Shown piece by piece: positions 44,054 to 57,346 of a stretch of 64,000 bases of DNA; the first letter of the stretch is position 1, and each line of letters starts with the position of its first letter. Made by a program: the position numbers and the translations under genes. Source of the DNA: Rosa chinensis (taxonomy: Eukaryota; Streptophyta; Magnoliopsida; Rosales; Rosaceae); contig NC_037088.1 in assembly GCF_002994745.2 (NCBI RefSeq), positions 2,919,001 through 2,983,000 of the forward strand. The letters run 5' to 3'. Under the pieces are notes generated by a model. The model did no database searches. It had not been told where the DNA came from and saw nothing but the letters and a program-made list of their open reading frames with translations.

Positions 44054-47000
44054 ATGAACGGGAATGGACAAATGGAGGTGCATTACATAGACACCGGCTT
44101 CCCTTACACGGCTACTGAAAGCTTTATGGACTTCTTTGAAGGTCTTACTCATGCCCCCGTGAACTATGGTCACGCCATGCCCGTGCATGATCAGGCATGT
44201 TCTCTTTTCTTCATTTACAGTATGCTATTTTGTTGATGTAAGTTTAATAGTGTTCATGTTCATGCTCTTGTTATTGGTTAGATATTGTAAAGTTGTTTTA
44301 GATCCATGTTGCTTGTGAATTCGGAAAGTCAGTTTTTGTTCTGATGCATTTCTGGTTTTTCAGTGATAAATTTCGGATGCATTTGATTTGTATTTCCTCA
44401 ATTAACATGCACTGGATTCTTTTCTTAGTTAACAGAAAGTCTAAAATAACCAATTCTCAGAAGTAAATGTGATTATGATCATTTTTACTGTGGAACAGGA
44501 TCAAGTCCACTTACCTCATATATCAGGAATTTCTTGTGCATGATGTTATATCCTGTAGCAATCTGTTTTGCTACAATTGGGGAAGCTCAACTGCTCAACT
44601 ATTCTAGTGCTTTTACCTAGTGTGATATTTATATTTGTAGTTGGTCAAGTTTGAATATTCCACTTATTTGGTGAACTACACCATTATGATGTTTTGTGTG
44701 TTCAAGATGTTACCCATATTGTTTACTGTCAGCATTTTGGGTAGTGAAATACTGTTTTATCATTTCTATGAACTGGAATTTAACTTATGGGTATAATATG
44801 TGTCCAGGAAGCTGCATACTGGTCAATGAATATGCACTCCTACAAATTTGGACTCTCTGGTCCGGGGAATACGTCTTATTACGGTCCTTATGAGGTAAAT
44901 ACTCATTTTCCGAGAATGGATATGAGCAGGACGGCTTGGGAATATCCTTTAATGACGAATTCAGAAGAGCCTCCTACCACTGCTTCGCAACCAGAAGAAA
45001 CTGTAGTCGAGGAAGTTGATGTCATAACCGAAGAATGTTAGTCAGAACAACTGTTTATTTGTTTCCCATACTGTATATTGGTTATGACTGACTGTATGGT
45101 GCCTAATTTTGTCACTTCATTGTGCTTTGAAACTTATGCTTGGAATCAAAATTAAGTTTTAGTTCCATTCAGTCTTGGCCAGCTACCTATTGTATGGACT
45201 CAAATATCATGCTACTGGCTTGTTCGAGTAACCATGTACCATTTTTTGATGATATTTAAGAACTATGGTTTAAAAATTAAAACCAAGTACCATTAGGTAT
45301 GAAAATGCCTTTCTGTTGCAATTGGTTTCTGCATGGAGCTTCAATATCTTTATTTGATTTAAATTTTCATGATAGATATTATCCTTTTCTGTTTTGTTAA
45401 TTCATTTAACCATTGGAAATAATATATTCTCTAACCATAGTTCTTTTGCCTTTTCAGCCATTCCAAATGAGCAAAACACAAATACTTCTCAGGTGCGGGT
45501 TTTCCTTCTCAGCCTTTTTCTTCTGCTATGTCCTGAATCAATGCTTATGCACTAAATCTATAGTATTTTGATTTGGCATAAATCAAATAATGTATTTCCA
45601 ATTTGACTTCCTCCCCTGTACTAATGTTAAAAATTCGAACTGTTGTGCTCTGTATGTTTGCAGGTGGAATGGGAAGAGAACATCGATCCTGATAACATGA
45701 CGTATGAGGTATGTTATATATACCTTGTCCTAATATTCTGCATTGCTCTTGTGGCTCGTCTCTTTTAGATATTAGAGCTAAACCACCTTTTGTTTTTTGT
45801 GGGAGGGACATTAAGCAATAACACAAACATGAGTGGTTGCACATTCATGACCACACAAAACTTTGTTCAGCTGCTTTTTTTAATTTATCAATGCATGATG
45901 TTCTTTTAATGAATCTATAGGTTTCAAAACAAATTGAACAATGATTATCACAAATTTGCTGTATTAACAAGATTAGAATTGGCTTTAGACTATGCAAAGC
46001 CTAATATGAAAATGTAAAAGTCAAGGAGTGAATGAATTGTGATCTCTTATGTCCCGGGACCTAGGCTGGTGGCCTATATATATATGTTATCATATTCATA
46101 GTACAGTTACCTATTTCTTCTATACAGAAGCTTAATAGGATTTGCAGTGTTGTCAATGTCATCCTTTTATGACATTCTGGTTTAAGCATATATTGTATGA
46201 AACGTAGACCGACTTTGAAAGATTATCACATATCTTAGATTAATTAGTGATTCATGGTTGAAACTTGGAAACAAATATGGGTACGAAGGGCAAGGGTTTG
46301 CCTATAAACTTCATTTGTATATGCACGCACGTACATACATACTTTTTTGGTCTTAACGAATGTCATTAATATGTGTAGTTTTATATTGGTCCTAGGAATT
46401 ACTCGATTTGGGTGAGGCTGTTGGTACTCAAAGCCGAGGACTTTCCGACGAACTTATTAGCTTGCTTCCCACAACCAAATACAAGTGTGGAAGCTTTTTC
46501 TCAAGAAAGAAATCTGGAGAGAGGTGACATTCTGACTTATTGGCATTCAAGTAATACAGACTTTTATATACCTAAAGCAGCAAACCTATTTTCAGACCAT
46601 TTTATTCCATTGCCTTTCTCCCACTCATCTCAGAAGTAAATATGATTGCCTCTCTTTTCCCATTCCCTGTTTAGACAATCTGAAATTTAGTCTGCAATTA
46701 TTTGAAATTTGGAAATCATGCCATTGATAAACCTCACTTGGCATATATCACTGTAAATGTATTATGTCATCAGAATTTGCCGTGCAAGAAATAGAGCAAC
46801 TTATCAACATCCTCTGTACTGAACTTGAGAAGTAAACTGCATGCAAAGGACATGGTGTTCTCTTCTGTTTTTAGACTCTGAACAATGATCAGATATTATT
46901 ACTGTAATATAATTGATAATTCATATTTCACCTCTTAATTGTTTTTTTTTTCCCCTAGTTGATGCATGCCATATTAATATCTACTTTGTAGTGCTGGTTG

Positions 47001-47399
47001 TGGAAGAACATTTTGTATTTTTCTTCCATTCTTTTCTGAAGTGGAGAGCCTGATCCTTGTTTTTCCTTTTAGCTTTTGGCATTTTTTCATTTATAATACT
47101 GTTGTTTGGAAAAGCAGATGTGTAATTTGCCAGGCGAGGTACAAAAGAGGAGCTCGACAAATGAAATTGCCCTGCAATCATTTTTACCATAGCGAATGCA
47201 TCAGCAAATGGCTCGGCATCAACAAGGTTTGTCAACACTTTAAACTCCAGGCTTTTCAGAATTCGGAATTTTGCATTCTCTTGTTCTTTCATTCTGATGA
47301 CTCCATCCTAGATACTTATTTTTTTTTCTTTTATTTTACATTGTTTAGATATGCCCAGTCTGCAACCTTGAGGTATTCGCCGGGGAATCAAGGCATTAA
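44054..47399 (+). CDS. BB: RING-type E3 ubiquitin ligase BIG BROTHER
   Basis: Seven coding exons (44054-44194, 44808-45036, 45458-45492, 45664-45708, 46396-46523, 47118-47226, 47349-47399) join in frame to 245 residues, close to the 248 of Arabidopsis BB. BB is a RING ubiquitin ligase that limits organ size by shortening the proliferation phase. Family landmarks are MNGNGQMEVHYIDTGFPY at the N-terminus, WEENIDPDNMTYEELLDLGE, AVGTQSRGLSDELISLLP, and a C-terminal C3H2C3 RING: CVIC, LPCNHFYHSECISKWL, ICPVC. All eight zinc ligands are present. Intron 1 starts with GC rather than GT (CAG/GCATGT); the other introns are GT-AG. The protein ends NLEVFAGESRH. No damage is seen; the gene looks functional. 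Confidence 0.95.
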
Positions 47400-47751
47400 A
47401 GCATCATTTGGCTAACTGTTTACAAAATCGGTGTTTGTTTGATCCTTCAAATTTGTTCTCCTCCCCTTTCTTATCTGTCTTTTTTTCCTAATCTTTTCAT
47501 ATACATAGACTAGTTCCCCCTCTTTCTTCCCATTTACCTTTTAATACGTTCTGCCGGAGTAAAAAGAAAGGAAACCAAACATTTCAACCTCCTAATATGA
47601 AATTCGAATTCGGCATTGAAACTTCCAACTGCTGATTCTTCTTCTTCTTCTTCTTTTTGGATACTTTTTAGTCATTAACTCCTGATTTAGCTTCTTGTAG
47701 TATGATTTATGACATACACAATCAGTGGAACTAAAGCCAGGTCTGCTAGGG

Positions 47752-47812
47752 CATGTACTTATAGTGGTAGAGCGCTTACCCTGCACTCAAGGTCAGAGTA
47801 CAAGTCTCCCCT
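47752..47812 (+). other. tRNA-like sequence (degenerate; possible SINE head)
   Basis: GGGCATGTACTTATAGTGG, then TAGAGCGCTTACC, resembles the 5' half of a tRNA with an A box, and the 3' part (GAGTACAAGTCTCCCC) is a poor B box. The stems do not close well, so I do not call a tRNA gene. Confidence 0.3.
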
Positions 47813-49214
47813 TCCTTTTCACCTCTTTTCTATGAAAAGAGATGAGAACTTGTGTTTCTGAAATATGTATCAATTTGGATGGATGGTGCCAAGTATTATT
47901 AGTGAAGCTTAATGCCTTTAGGCAAAGTGATTTTGTTGACTTTCTAATTTTGTGAATGATCGAAAACATATTTGTCTGGTATATGTTTTTAAATTTTTCG
48001 GTCTTAATTATCAGACTATTGATATTAACCTGACCTTGTTATCAAGCTGAGTTGATATACAAACACTCTGATGCACTTCAATAAAAAATAAAAAAAAATA
48101 CTCTGATGCACTGTGAACCTGGGCTGGGCCTGCGTTGTATTCGAATGCTGGAAATTTGTATGCCAGAACAGAAGTAATGCTGGAAACATCAAATGAGTGA
48201 GGCAGTGTGCAAAACAACTTCACCTATTTGCTAGTAACACGACCATTACCGAGTCTGAGAAGTCACTCTCCAATAAGTGATTATTAAGAATGGGCATGCT
48301 GTGAGCACGAGGCTCTACTCTTTGGAAGATCTCAAAAAAATAAAAAAAAATCCCACGGAAAATGGAATGATTCATTTCCCCCCTCTATTTTTCCTTGCAT
48401 GAACCGGAGAACCATTTACTCAACCTTGCACTTGCCAAATCTGATAAAAGAAGCACCTTCACGGCTTAAGGCCTCAAATTCATGAAACAAACGAGTCCCT
48501 GATCCTCAAAAGTTCTACCATGCTTATGTGCTTCAGATCTTTGGCCATTAAATCTAGTAAAAAAAAGTGATATATAAGTTAGTCTAGTCTAGTTATTGAA
48601 AAATCAATAATTATTTTTTGAAAAGTTTTACAGTGCATTAATGTATTGATACATTAAGTAAACTTGAATGAATTATGTTCAACATTGAACTAGTCTTTTC
48701 TTTTGTAAAATAAGTACGTAACTGAAATGATTAAAGTATATATACATGGATTTACATAAATGTAAAATTATGTAACGTAGGCGAATGGTCGCAAACCTTA
48801 ATTTTTTGGTGTAATAGTTATTATTGTCCAAATAATGTCCAACACTTTGCCACATGATTTAGAAGCGTAGAGCTACCTGTCCCCCAAAAAAACCAGATCC
48901 AGCTTGGTAGTCAAGACTCTCCCATTAATTAATGAAATAAATAATTCTACAACGGTCACCAAAAAAAAAAGAGAGTAGAACCCTTTCGACCCACCAACGT
49001 TCATAACGGTTACTTTCTTCCAACCCCAAAACCTCTCCTTCTCTCTCTCTCTCCCACTCTATCTATCTCTCTGTCTTGTGAATTTGCACTGTACAGCTCG
49101 CTTTCTTTCTGGGTCTTTGTCTGTTTCTTTCTCACACACTTCTTATCTCTCTATCTCTGTGTGTGTGTGTCTAGCTTGTTCCTGTTTGTGTTGTTTAATA
49201 ATCTATCAAGTGTA

Positions 49215-51731
49215 ATGGAACCTGCAAAAATAGATTGGAAAAACTTGGAATGGAGATTTGTAGAGGACAAAGCCTACGAGCAGATCAACGCTCCCAAGTG
49301 GTTCGATTTCTTGAACCCCAATGACAACCTCGTCGACGACCACGCCTGGTTTTGCACACCTGGTCAGCTTCCTCCTCCTCCTTCTCCTTCTTCTTCTTCT
49401 TCTTGTTTTTTCTTTCTCCAATTTTTATTAACACCAAGAATCATATATTTATTACAGAATGCAATCACCCAAAGACGGCTGAAGATTTTCTCAGATCCTC
49501 ACCTTTCAAGGTTTCTTCTTTCTTCCTTTGTCTGTTGGTTTTGTCTAGTAATTATTAAGAAACTGTGAAGACCCAAATATAGAATTTTCAAAGCTTCATT
49601 AATTTGGTTTTCTGACATTTCTTGATTTGGGAAAGGTTCCGAGCCCATCTGATGCTTCTGGGGTCTCTCCGCTTGGTGATAAATTCCAAAGGTAACCCAT
49701 GAATCCCATCTTTCATACTCCCATTTCGTTCATTTTTCTCTATATGTAACTCTAATATCTTTGTTTTGTAATGTAGAGATGTGAAATTGAAAAGAAGAGG
49801 GCTCACCAACTCTTCAGTTCATCCAATGAATAATAATTCAAGATTCAAGGAGGATAGTGAAAATCAGAACCCCAACCTATCAACCCCTCCAAATTATCAG
49901 GCTAAGGCCATGAAGGAAGCAATGAAATCAAGTACAGAGAAGAAGCAACCAACTGACACTGCTCCACAGAACAATGAGGTGCTCCCCAGGCTGAAAAGCA
50001 CGCTGTCGGCAAGGAACTTATTCGCAGGAAAGGAGATTCTGAATCAGATCACTGACTTCTGCAGCGAATTGAAGAGAATGGCGACGGCGAGAGCAAAGGA
50101 GAGAGAGGAAGTGGAGAAAGGTGTGGTGAAAAACAAGGAAGAAGAGGTGAAGCAGGTGGAGTCTAATGGGGAGTTGAATGGGAGGGAAAGAGAGAGAATG
50201 CCATTGCTTGAATTGGGTAAAGGGAAAACAGAAACAATGGTGAAGGAGGAGGAGTGTAATGGCGAAGTTGGGGGTGAGGTGAATGGGAAGCAAAGGGAAA
50301 GAATGCCATTGATGGATGCGAATAAAGGGAAAACTGAAGGATTTGAGGGGAGAATTTTAAAGGAGGGAAAGAGGATTAAGAAGTAAGTTTACTATACCTT
50401 TATTTTATGTCCTGGAGTATATACATTTATTTGGTTTGCAAGTATATAAAGCCATGCTTGTGTCTTCAAGTATAAATTTGTCTTGTGTTTTAGTTGGATG
50501 AACATGCCACTTTACAGTTGGTGCAGATGGTATGAGGGCAAGGACTCCACATCTAGAAAGAATGTTCACAAGTCATCTAACGTTCATGTAGTTGATGACT
50601 TACAGTAACACTATGCATAAAAGTTATCCGTTAAACATGATTCTACTTTCATTTAGTCAAGTAGTAATAGATCAAAAGGATTCCTGTTTCATAACTTCTA
50701 TGCTGGAAGTTAACAGAGTATGATCCAATGGTTGTAATCTTCTGATTAGCTAAAAATTGGGGTCCTTTTGGCAGTCAGTGAATGCAATTGATCTTTTCTA
50801 TTGATTTGCTGTCCATTGATGATTGTAAGCATGGTTTAATTTTGAGACCACTTTCTGCAGAAGAGTTGACAATGCAGAGAACATTCCAGTCTCTTTAAAT
50901 TTGGAGAGTGTAAAGCGTCAAGGGGGAGAGCACTTGTTGCAAATCCGGACCAACCCTCCCTCTCCTCAATGCTTTTCTGCTACAAGGCCCCCCAGCAAAA
51001 TCACACCTTCAAAAGCTTCGAAGTCCAAACTGATGGTATGTAACTAGATGTATCCTTCTGCTTCTTCATATTATATCTTTGTTAAACGAATCAAGGCACC
51101 AAGATAATAAACACTGGATGAAAAACTAAACTATACACACTTGATGCTTGAAACTAAATTATGTTTGCACCTCACCCACGCTAGCTAAGCTTGCTTATAT
51201 GAACACCAACACATGCAGAAGAACTATGCTTGATTCACATGTTTGACATTTCATGCAGAACAGTGTATTAACATGCTTGAGATTTTCCAATAGGTTTGTT
51301 CTATCAGCCACCAAGTTCTGTTGAAAATGCTAAACTGTGGACAGAATAAATAAAAAACTTAAAAATCAGTACAATTTTGGATTTGACTTGTTATCCTGCT
51401 GGAACTATAAAGATGTTCACATAAGGACCATTCATGCCAATTTTGTAGATTTTAATTTTACTACAAGATTATAAATCAAGCATTTCAGCTTTCCCTGATT
51501 GATTGGTTATTGAATGAGCAGGAAAAGGGGGGAATCCTTCAAGGGCCGACCAACAAACAAGTGATCGCCACGGGTGATTCTAAACAAGTAATCACCAAGG
51601 ATGATTCTAAACAAGTGATAACCAAGGATGATTCCACAGAAAAAGCCAAAAGCGTTTATATTGCTGATGGAAAAGAAGCAAGAACCTTGGACGTTTTCTG
51701 GTTTTTAAAACCTTGCACACTGTCTACCTAA
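49215..51731 (+). CDS. Uncharacterised plant protein, TPX2-related (tentative)
   Basis: Six exons (49215-49362, 49458-49510, 49636-49691, 49777-50382, 50861-51035, 51522-51731) with GT-AG introns join in frame to 415 residues. The N-terminus is the most distinctive part: DWKNLEWRFVEDKAYEQINA, PKWFDFLNP, then CNHPKTAEDFLRSSPFK. I associate this with small plant proteins annotated as TPX2 (spindle microtubule) related, with moderate certainty. The middle has RNLFAGKEILNQITDFCSEL and a long charged region with two copies of an RERMPL unit. The C-terminus has three copies of a nine-residue unit (KQVITKDDS). A CT-rich leader precedes the ATG, and AATAAA lies at 51943. The last exons are less certain than the first four. 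Confidence 0.75.
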
Positions 51732-51940
51732 AGTGGTTAAGATTGATTAAGAAATTCATATTCATTATATCTTTTATTTCCAGTACCATTCATTCATTCT
51801 TTTACATTGTAGCTTCTAGTAACCATTTGCTCTTCTTTTACATAAAAGCATCTAGATTTATTTTGTTCTTGATTACTATAGAGATGAATAAATGTAAATG
51901 TAATGTAATAACTGCCCCCTAAGAATTGAATTAGGGTAAT

Positions 51941-52069
51941 ATGAATAAAGTTTCAATTTTAAACATTCTGGTACTGTTTTACACACGTATGGGATCTAAG
52001 AGCAATGAATAAAGTTTCAATTTTTAACATTCTGGTACTGTTTTACACACGTATGGGATCTAAGAGCAT
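51941..52069 (+). terminator. Duplicated 3' end with two poly(A) signals
   Basis: A 64-bp unit (ATGAATAAAGTTTCAATTTT through GGGATCTAAGAGCA) is present twice in tandem, at 51941 and 52005, with only one or two changes. Each copy carries AATAAA. It lies about 210 bases after the stop codon, where the transcript would end. Confidence 0.7.
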
Positions 52070-52099
52070 GGAGTTTTAGAGTTTTTTGTTCTTTGAAAG

Positions 52100-53830
52100 C
52101 TCTATCTTCTTGCTAGCTCCATAATCACGGAGATTAATGTTGTTTAGAGGCCGAATGCTTATGGTTTGGTGTCAAGGAATGGGGATAACTCAATTTTTTT
52201 TATTAGATTTTCTAATAGTTTTGCTTCACTACAAATATGTGGAGATTGTTATCTATTGTTTCTTGGACTATTAACCGTGAGCATTACCAATTGAGTGCAT
52301 TGGCGAGTATAGAAATAATATCTAATAAAATTGGTCGGCCCTTCCCATTGTGAGAGCTAGCTATTTGGCTTTGGTTGTCTCTTTTGATGAAGTTAGTATT
52401 GGTCAAATATTACCTGATCAATATTCAGAAGATCAAATCAAACAACAAACTATATATAATCACAATATAATCATACAAAATATGAAGGACCAGTAGAACT
52501 GAAAAGATTTGGCCTGTGACTACAACCAAAAACCTAAAATCGTAGACATTTTCCTACGTGCAAGTTGTGACGGTCGTCTAGATCTCAAATGGAAATTTTG
52601 GGAAATGTCTAATCCACTTTGCACTTTCTAGTATTAGGGTAATCTGTCACCGTATTTTTTCATTTGAGACAATATATATTGAATTTTAAAAAGAGGGGGG
52701 GGTGAAATCCACAAGGGGTTAGTTGGTTCCATACATCATGCCCATTAGTGTTATTGATTAATATGAGTTCAGACATTGAGATCATGAGCTTAACAGCCGA
52801 CCAACCACGCAAAATTCTGGTGATGCATAATTGCAACGTTTAATGCCACATTAGATGGCCCATTTCTTTTCCAATCTTTTATGCTAAACAAAATATAGAA
52901 ATATTTTATATCAAAGTAGATTAAATAATGCCCTTGAGGGGATTGAGAATTAAATTAGAATTAGACTAAATCTAAGATTTGAATCCCCTCTAATGTACAA
53001 AATAAATATATGGATTGAAGTATAGTTTGCGTCCTTAATGCCAGACAAATTTTGGCTCATACAAAGATTTTACCACATAAAAAAAATGGAAACAAAAGTA
53101 TTCTCTGTAGGCATATAACAAACATGATAGGATCAAATGTGGATTTGTCACACATTATCTTAATGTATATGATAATTGAGCTTAATGTCAAACCTATTTT
53201 AATATGGATACAAATTGTATATTAATACTAGTAAATTAATGAAAATGTGTATCTAATCATTAAGGTTAGAAATTCAATTCTTAGTCTACAAGAAAGACTG
53301 CAAAGCAGTGATACATTAAGAGAACTAGGAGACCTATCCCTTGTGAATTGCCTTGATAGGTGGTTTCTAAGGGCTAACTATCCTATATAAATATATGAGA
53401 TTGGTCCCTATTACCACCACGATTAATTCCATAAGTTCTGTCTATTGAGAAGCAAAGGTTCATGAATAACAAAAGGTTATATCTAGTTGATCTTGAGTTT
53501 GCAGTGCTGCATATATGGAGTCTATGCCAATTGTTACTGAAGGTAAGCCTAGATCCATGCATTGTTGATATCAAACATATATGTATATTGTTATGAGCAT
53601 GATTGTATGGTTTTACAAAACAATGACTCATCTACAACCTCACTCATCATATAATTTTTTTCTTAAGAAGAAGTTTTTGTTTTTATTTTTTTTTTAAGAT
53701 GAGAAAATATCATTAAATATCAAAACTAGAACAAAACATAAAATCTATCTCTATACTTGTGCCTAAAATAAACAGTCAAGTAGTTCATAAAGAATTAATA
53801 CCATTCACTATTACAAAGAAACTCACTTAT
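52100..53830. other. AT-rich intergenic region
   Basis: No coding region or clear repeat was recognised. A G-run (GAGGGGGGGGTG) occurs near 52693. Confidence 0.5.
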
Positions 53831-53835
53831 TAAAT

Positions 53836-56727
53836 AAGCTTGTAAAAGGGGGAGGTCACCGTGCAATTCGGAGTGACCTCGAGAAGCGAAACCTAGGTTT
53901 CATTTGCTTGTGGCGGCGACCTTGCAGTCCCCACATCAGGTTGCATAGGAATGGTGACGGCGAGGGGATGGTAGGCTTCCAATTCTGTGGCACTTCCTGT
54001 TTCGGTGGTGTCGTTTTTTTTGGTGGACTGCTCAACGATACAGTTTAAGGCAGTAAGGCTTTTGTTCGCGGCGGCTTGCGGTTGAGGGTAGGAGTGGTTC
54101 GGCAGTTTGTGTCGGCGTCAGAGGTCACACCGATAGCCTCGACAGTTGTCGCTTTTCGTCGGCTGAAGAGGAGGCCGATATTCTGCGTCTCAGGGGCGTT
54201 GATCTCGGTTTGGTCCAGATCGGGGTTTAGGAGCTTTCTTTCTCAACCAAGTCGACGATGGAGGATCGTGGTCGAACGCCGGATCGGTGTGATAGGAAAA
54301 AAAAAAAGTGTGACGATATTATTGATTATGTGCCTCATTTTAGCCTTATTTCTCCCTTAATTTAGTGTTTTGAGTCATTAAGTCATTTTGAGAGTCTTGT
54401 TCAGTGTTTGGAGTGAAATAGGCGGAAAAAGTAAAATTCATGAAAAATCCTAGCTGGATCAGGATTCCTAACTGTCAACTGTTTTTGCGGTCTTTACATT
54501 TTAATTCCCTTTGTTTTCTCTAGAAAATTATGATATTCTCCTGCTTGTTGTAGGAAACCTTGCCTAATGGAACTCTATGAAACAGCAATGATGGAGTCAT
54601 AAAATAAAGCATTTAAGACATTTGACCAAGCAATGAAGAAGAGAAATAAAGGAGAAAGACGTTTTCAGCTGGAGAATAAAGGAGAAAGACGTTTTTCAGT
54701 TGGGGAATAAAGGAGAAAGATGTTTCAACTGGAAAATAAAAGAGAAAGACGTTTCAGCTTGTTAAAAGACCCCATTATGAGAGGAATTAAGGCCATAAAG
54801 GAGACGTTTCAGTTGGAAAATTAAAGGAATTATGATGCAATCCTATTTGTCCAATGATGAAGGGTATGATTGACAAAAGCCAACCAATGCTCCCCTATAA
54901 ATAGGCAACGTCCATAACAGAATTTGCATCACTTCCCAGCCAAGATAATTCCTTGCCTATCACTTCCTGGCCAAAAATTTTTCCGAGACTCTGCCCAATT
55001 CACTCCTTAAACTTCCATCACCTACAAGACCGTGACCCCATCCATCCATCATTCTACAAAGCTCTAAGGCGCTGAGTCAAGGACGCTCCACCACCATAGT
55101 ATAGACGAGTTCATCACCGTGTTGCTAAGCCGCTGAGGAAAGCTTCAAAGTGTAACTATGACTCTACTTATAATTTTTGTTTCGGTTTTGTGTGTTTCAA
55201 TTTGCGAGTTGTGTAATTGGAGACACGGAATTTTCAGAATATTTTTATTAATATTTTTGAGATTTTCAGTTTATTATTGAGTTAATTTCGAGAATTCTTT
55301 TATGATGCATGTTACAATCTTGTGCTCTTTTACGTGTTTAGGTAATTTTTAGAGTTATGTTAATAAGTTTGCATGCTAGAATAACGGTGAGAGTTCTTGT
55401 TTGTTTGCTTAATTTGCCAAGAGTAATTGTTATTTGTTAAGACGCTGAGTTAAACAAGTAGTAATTAGTTCTAACGGGTGGTAAAAATCATGTTTTAATG
55501 ATTAAATGATTCTGGAAATTACGTGTTAAATTCTATGTGTAATGGTTAATTTGCACGTGTAAGTTGATTCAAGGGTTAGATAATACTACTAATTAAGAGA
55601 ATTACGCTGAGTGTTTTCAAAAATTAGTAGTATTAGGCTTGATAAGGACTTTTCCGATCTAAGCCTACATTAGAATGAATCAGATAAGTGGATTGATCCG
55701 CTGAGGCTTTTCATTTGAGCTCTTATCTAGGCATTAAAGATGGGCACATTTTTGTAGCATGTTGAAATTGATTTTCTGTTTTTACACTTAGTAATTTCCG
55801 AGTAGCATTGGTCAAGGTTAGGGAAGTCGATCATTGTATATAGTTTTATTTGTCTTGTTTTTATTTTAAGTAGATTAGGAACCAAATTTCAAAACCCCCC
55901 ATTTTATTCTTTTATTTGTTAATTGACCTTTTTGTGTAGGTGTACCATACAATCCTCGGACTGAACGATCCCTGCTTATCCTATACTGACAACTACATTT
56001 TGCAGGGTTAAATTGTGAGGCTATTTAAGCCGCACCACGGTGATGGTTCGTTGCTCTTTTGATGGTTCGCAGTAGGTCGATTTGGAGGTGAGGGAAGGAT
56101 GTTGGGCCAACGTTGACCGGATTAGAGCCTTCGAGGTCGTCTGGGTTGGTGGCGGCGGCGACATTGGCTCAAGCGTTGAAGGAGGAGTGCCGGACTAGTC
56201 TAGGGTCTAGTCCTCGGGTTTCTCAATGGGAAACCCTAGTTTCATACTAGGGTTTAGGCTAGGCCTGGGGCAGTGGGCTAATGGCTGACCTTTATCCTTT
56301 CTTAGCTTGTGGATTGGGCCTAGTATGGGCTGTTGGAAGGAGCTGAATTTTCCCTGCTTTCAATAAGTACTCTCACCTTGTTATGTCCTCAATTGTAACT
56401 GTTTTGCTGATTAATGAGTAGCGATGTACACCAGGAAGGTCTTAGGCGTCAACGCTTGTCAAGTTAGTGGCTATGATTTAGGGTTGGATAGGTGAAGGAG
56501 GTTCCTTCACCTTTACATTTACCTCCTTCACCTTTACATTTTGTTTTTTTTACCTTTTCTTTTTTAGTTTAGTTTGTTTGTTTTTTGGTAGCTCTGCTAT
56601 ATGTTGGCTGATTTGTTCATCGATTTGTAATATGAGGGATTTTTCAAATTCCTCTAGCTTGACCCCAGTGAAGTCGTTATATTAACGGAACTTGATTTCT
56701 TTCCCCTGAAAAAAAAAGAAAAAAAAA
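53836..56727 (+). mobile_element. LINE-like element with poly(A) tail, split by a solo LTR
   Basis: A GC-richer block (53836-54289) continues after the solo LTR (56043-56707) and ends in an A-rich tail (56708-56727). The text shows LINE-style leader and 3' sequence without a recognised reverse transcriptase. It is probably a non-autonomous or 5'-deleted LINE of the same general type as 42040-42638. The right flank duplication was not found. Confidence 0.45.
54290..56037 (+). mobile_element. Solo LTR, 1.75 kb
   Basis: The start TGATAGG and end GCCGCACCA are flanked by a perfect CGGTG duplication (54285-54289 and 56038-56042). A TATA-like CCTATAAATAGGC lies at about 54893-54905, and the U5-like tail holds GCAGGGTTAAATTG. 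GTTTCAG(C/T)TGG and AAAGGAGAAAGACG recur four or five times around 54655-54815, a short repeat cluster in the U3 part. No interior of a retroelement is present. Confidence 0.8.
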
Positions 56728-56947
56728 GAGAGTTTTAAATATCCGCACACAAAACTAAAATGACCGATGAGGAACCTTCTATTCCACGCTGCCGACATGG
56801 GACACCATATTTGATTTATTTGTAGTAGTAGACTAGGAGCTACAATGGGGAATGTACACCAATATATGACAATGAACCACACATATCTTTGACCCAAGAA
56901 AAAGACCACATACATCGCATCTTGGCTCCAAACAATTATATTGAAAC

Positions 56948-57346
56948 CAGGGGCGGAACTATGTTGTGGGTTTGGGGGGGGGGAGGTTCCGGACCGCTGC
57001 AAGTTTTTTTCAATATCTTCCTTATTTAAATATTTTATTTATAAATTATTAATATATACCATATTTATCTCATTAAAATTAATATATTAACCAATCACAA
57101 CTCAGAATAATTAATATTTAGTATGACTTTAGATTAAACTTGTGTTTTCTTTTGGAAACTATTAAACCCTTATAAAATATTTAACCTTCTTTCTTACTAA
57201 GATTTTTGTTCAAACATAAATTATGGTATAAAACTATTAATTACTTCTTGGCTAATTAGCTTTTTTGATTATTTTGAATATTTGGTACTTACGTTTAAGA
57301 AAAATTACATTTTGCCCCCAAACTTTTGATCCTAGTTCCGCCCTTG
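56948..57346. mobile_element. hAT-type MITE, 399 bp
   Basis: Inverted ends CAGGGGCGGAACTA and CAAGGGCGGAACTA (read inward) are flanked by a perfect 8-bp duplication ATTGAAAC (56940-56947 and 57347-57354). The interior is AT-rich and non-coding, with a G run just inside the left end. Confidence 0.9.

Noticed and set aside
47752..47812. tRNA gene
   Set aside because: The A-box half is good, but the stems do not pair and the B box is poor; listed only as tRNA-like.
49206..49421. Minus-strand arginine-rich frame
   Set aside because: It is the antisense of exon 1 and a CTT-rich intron of the TPX2-like gene.
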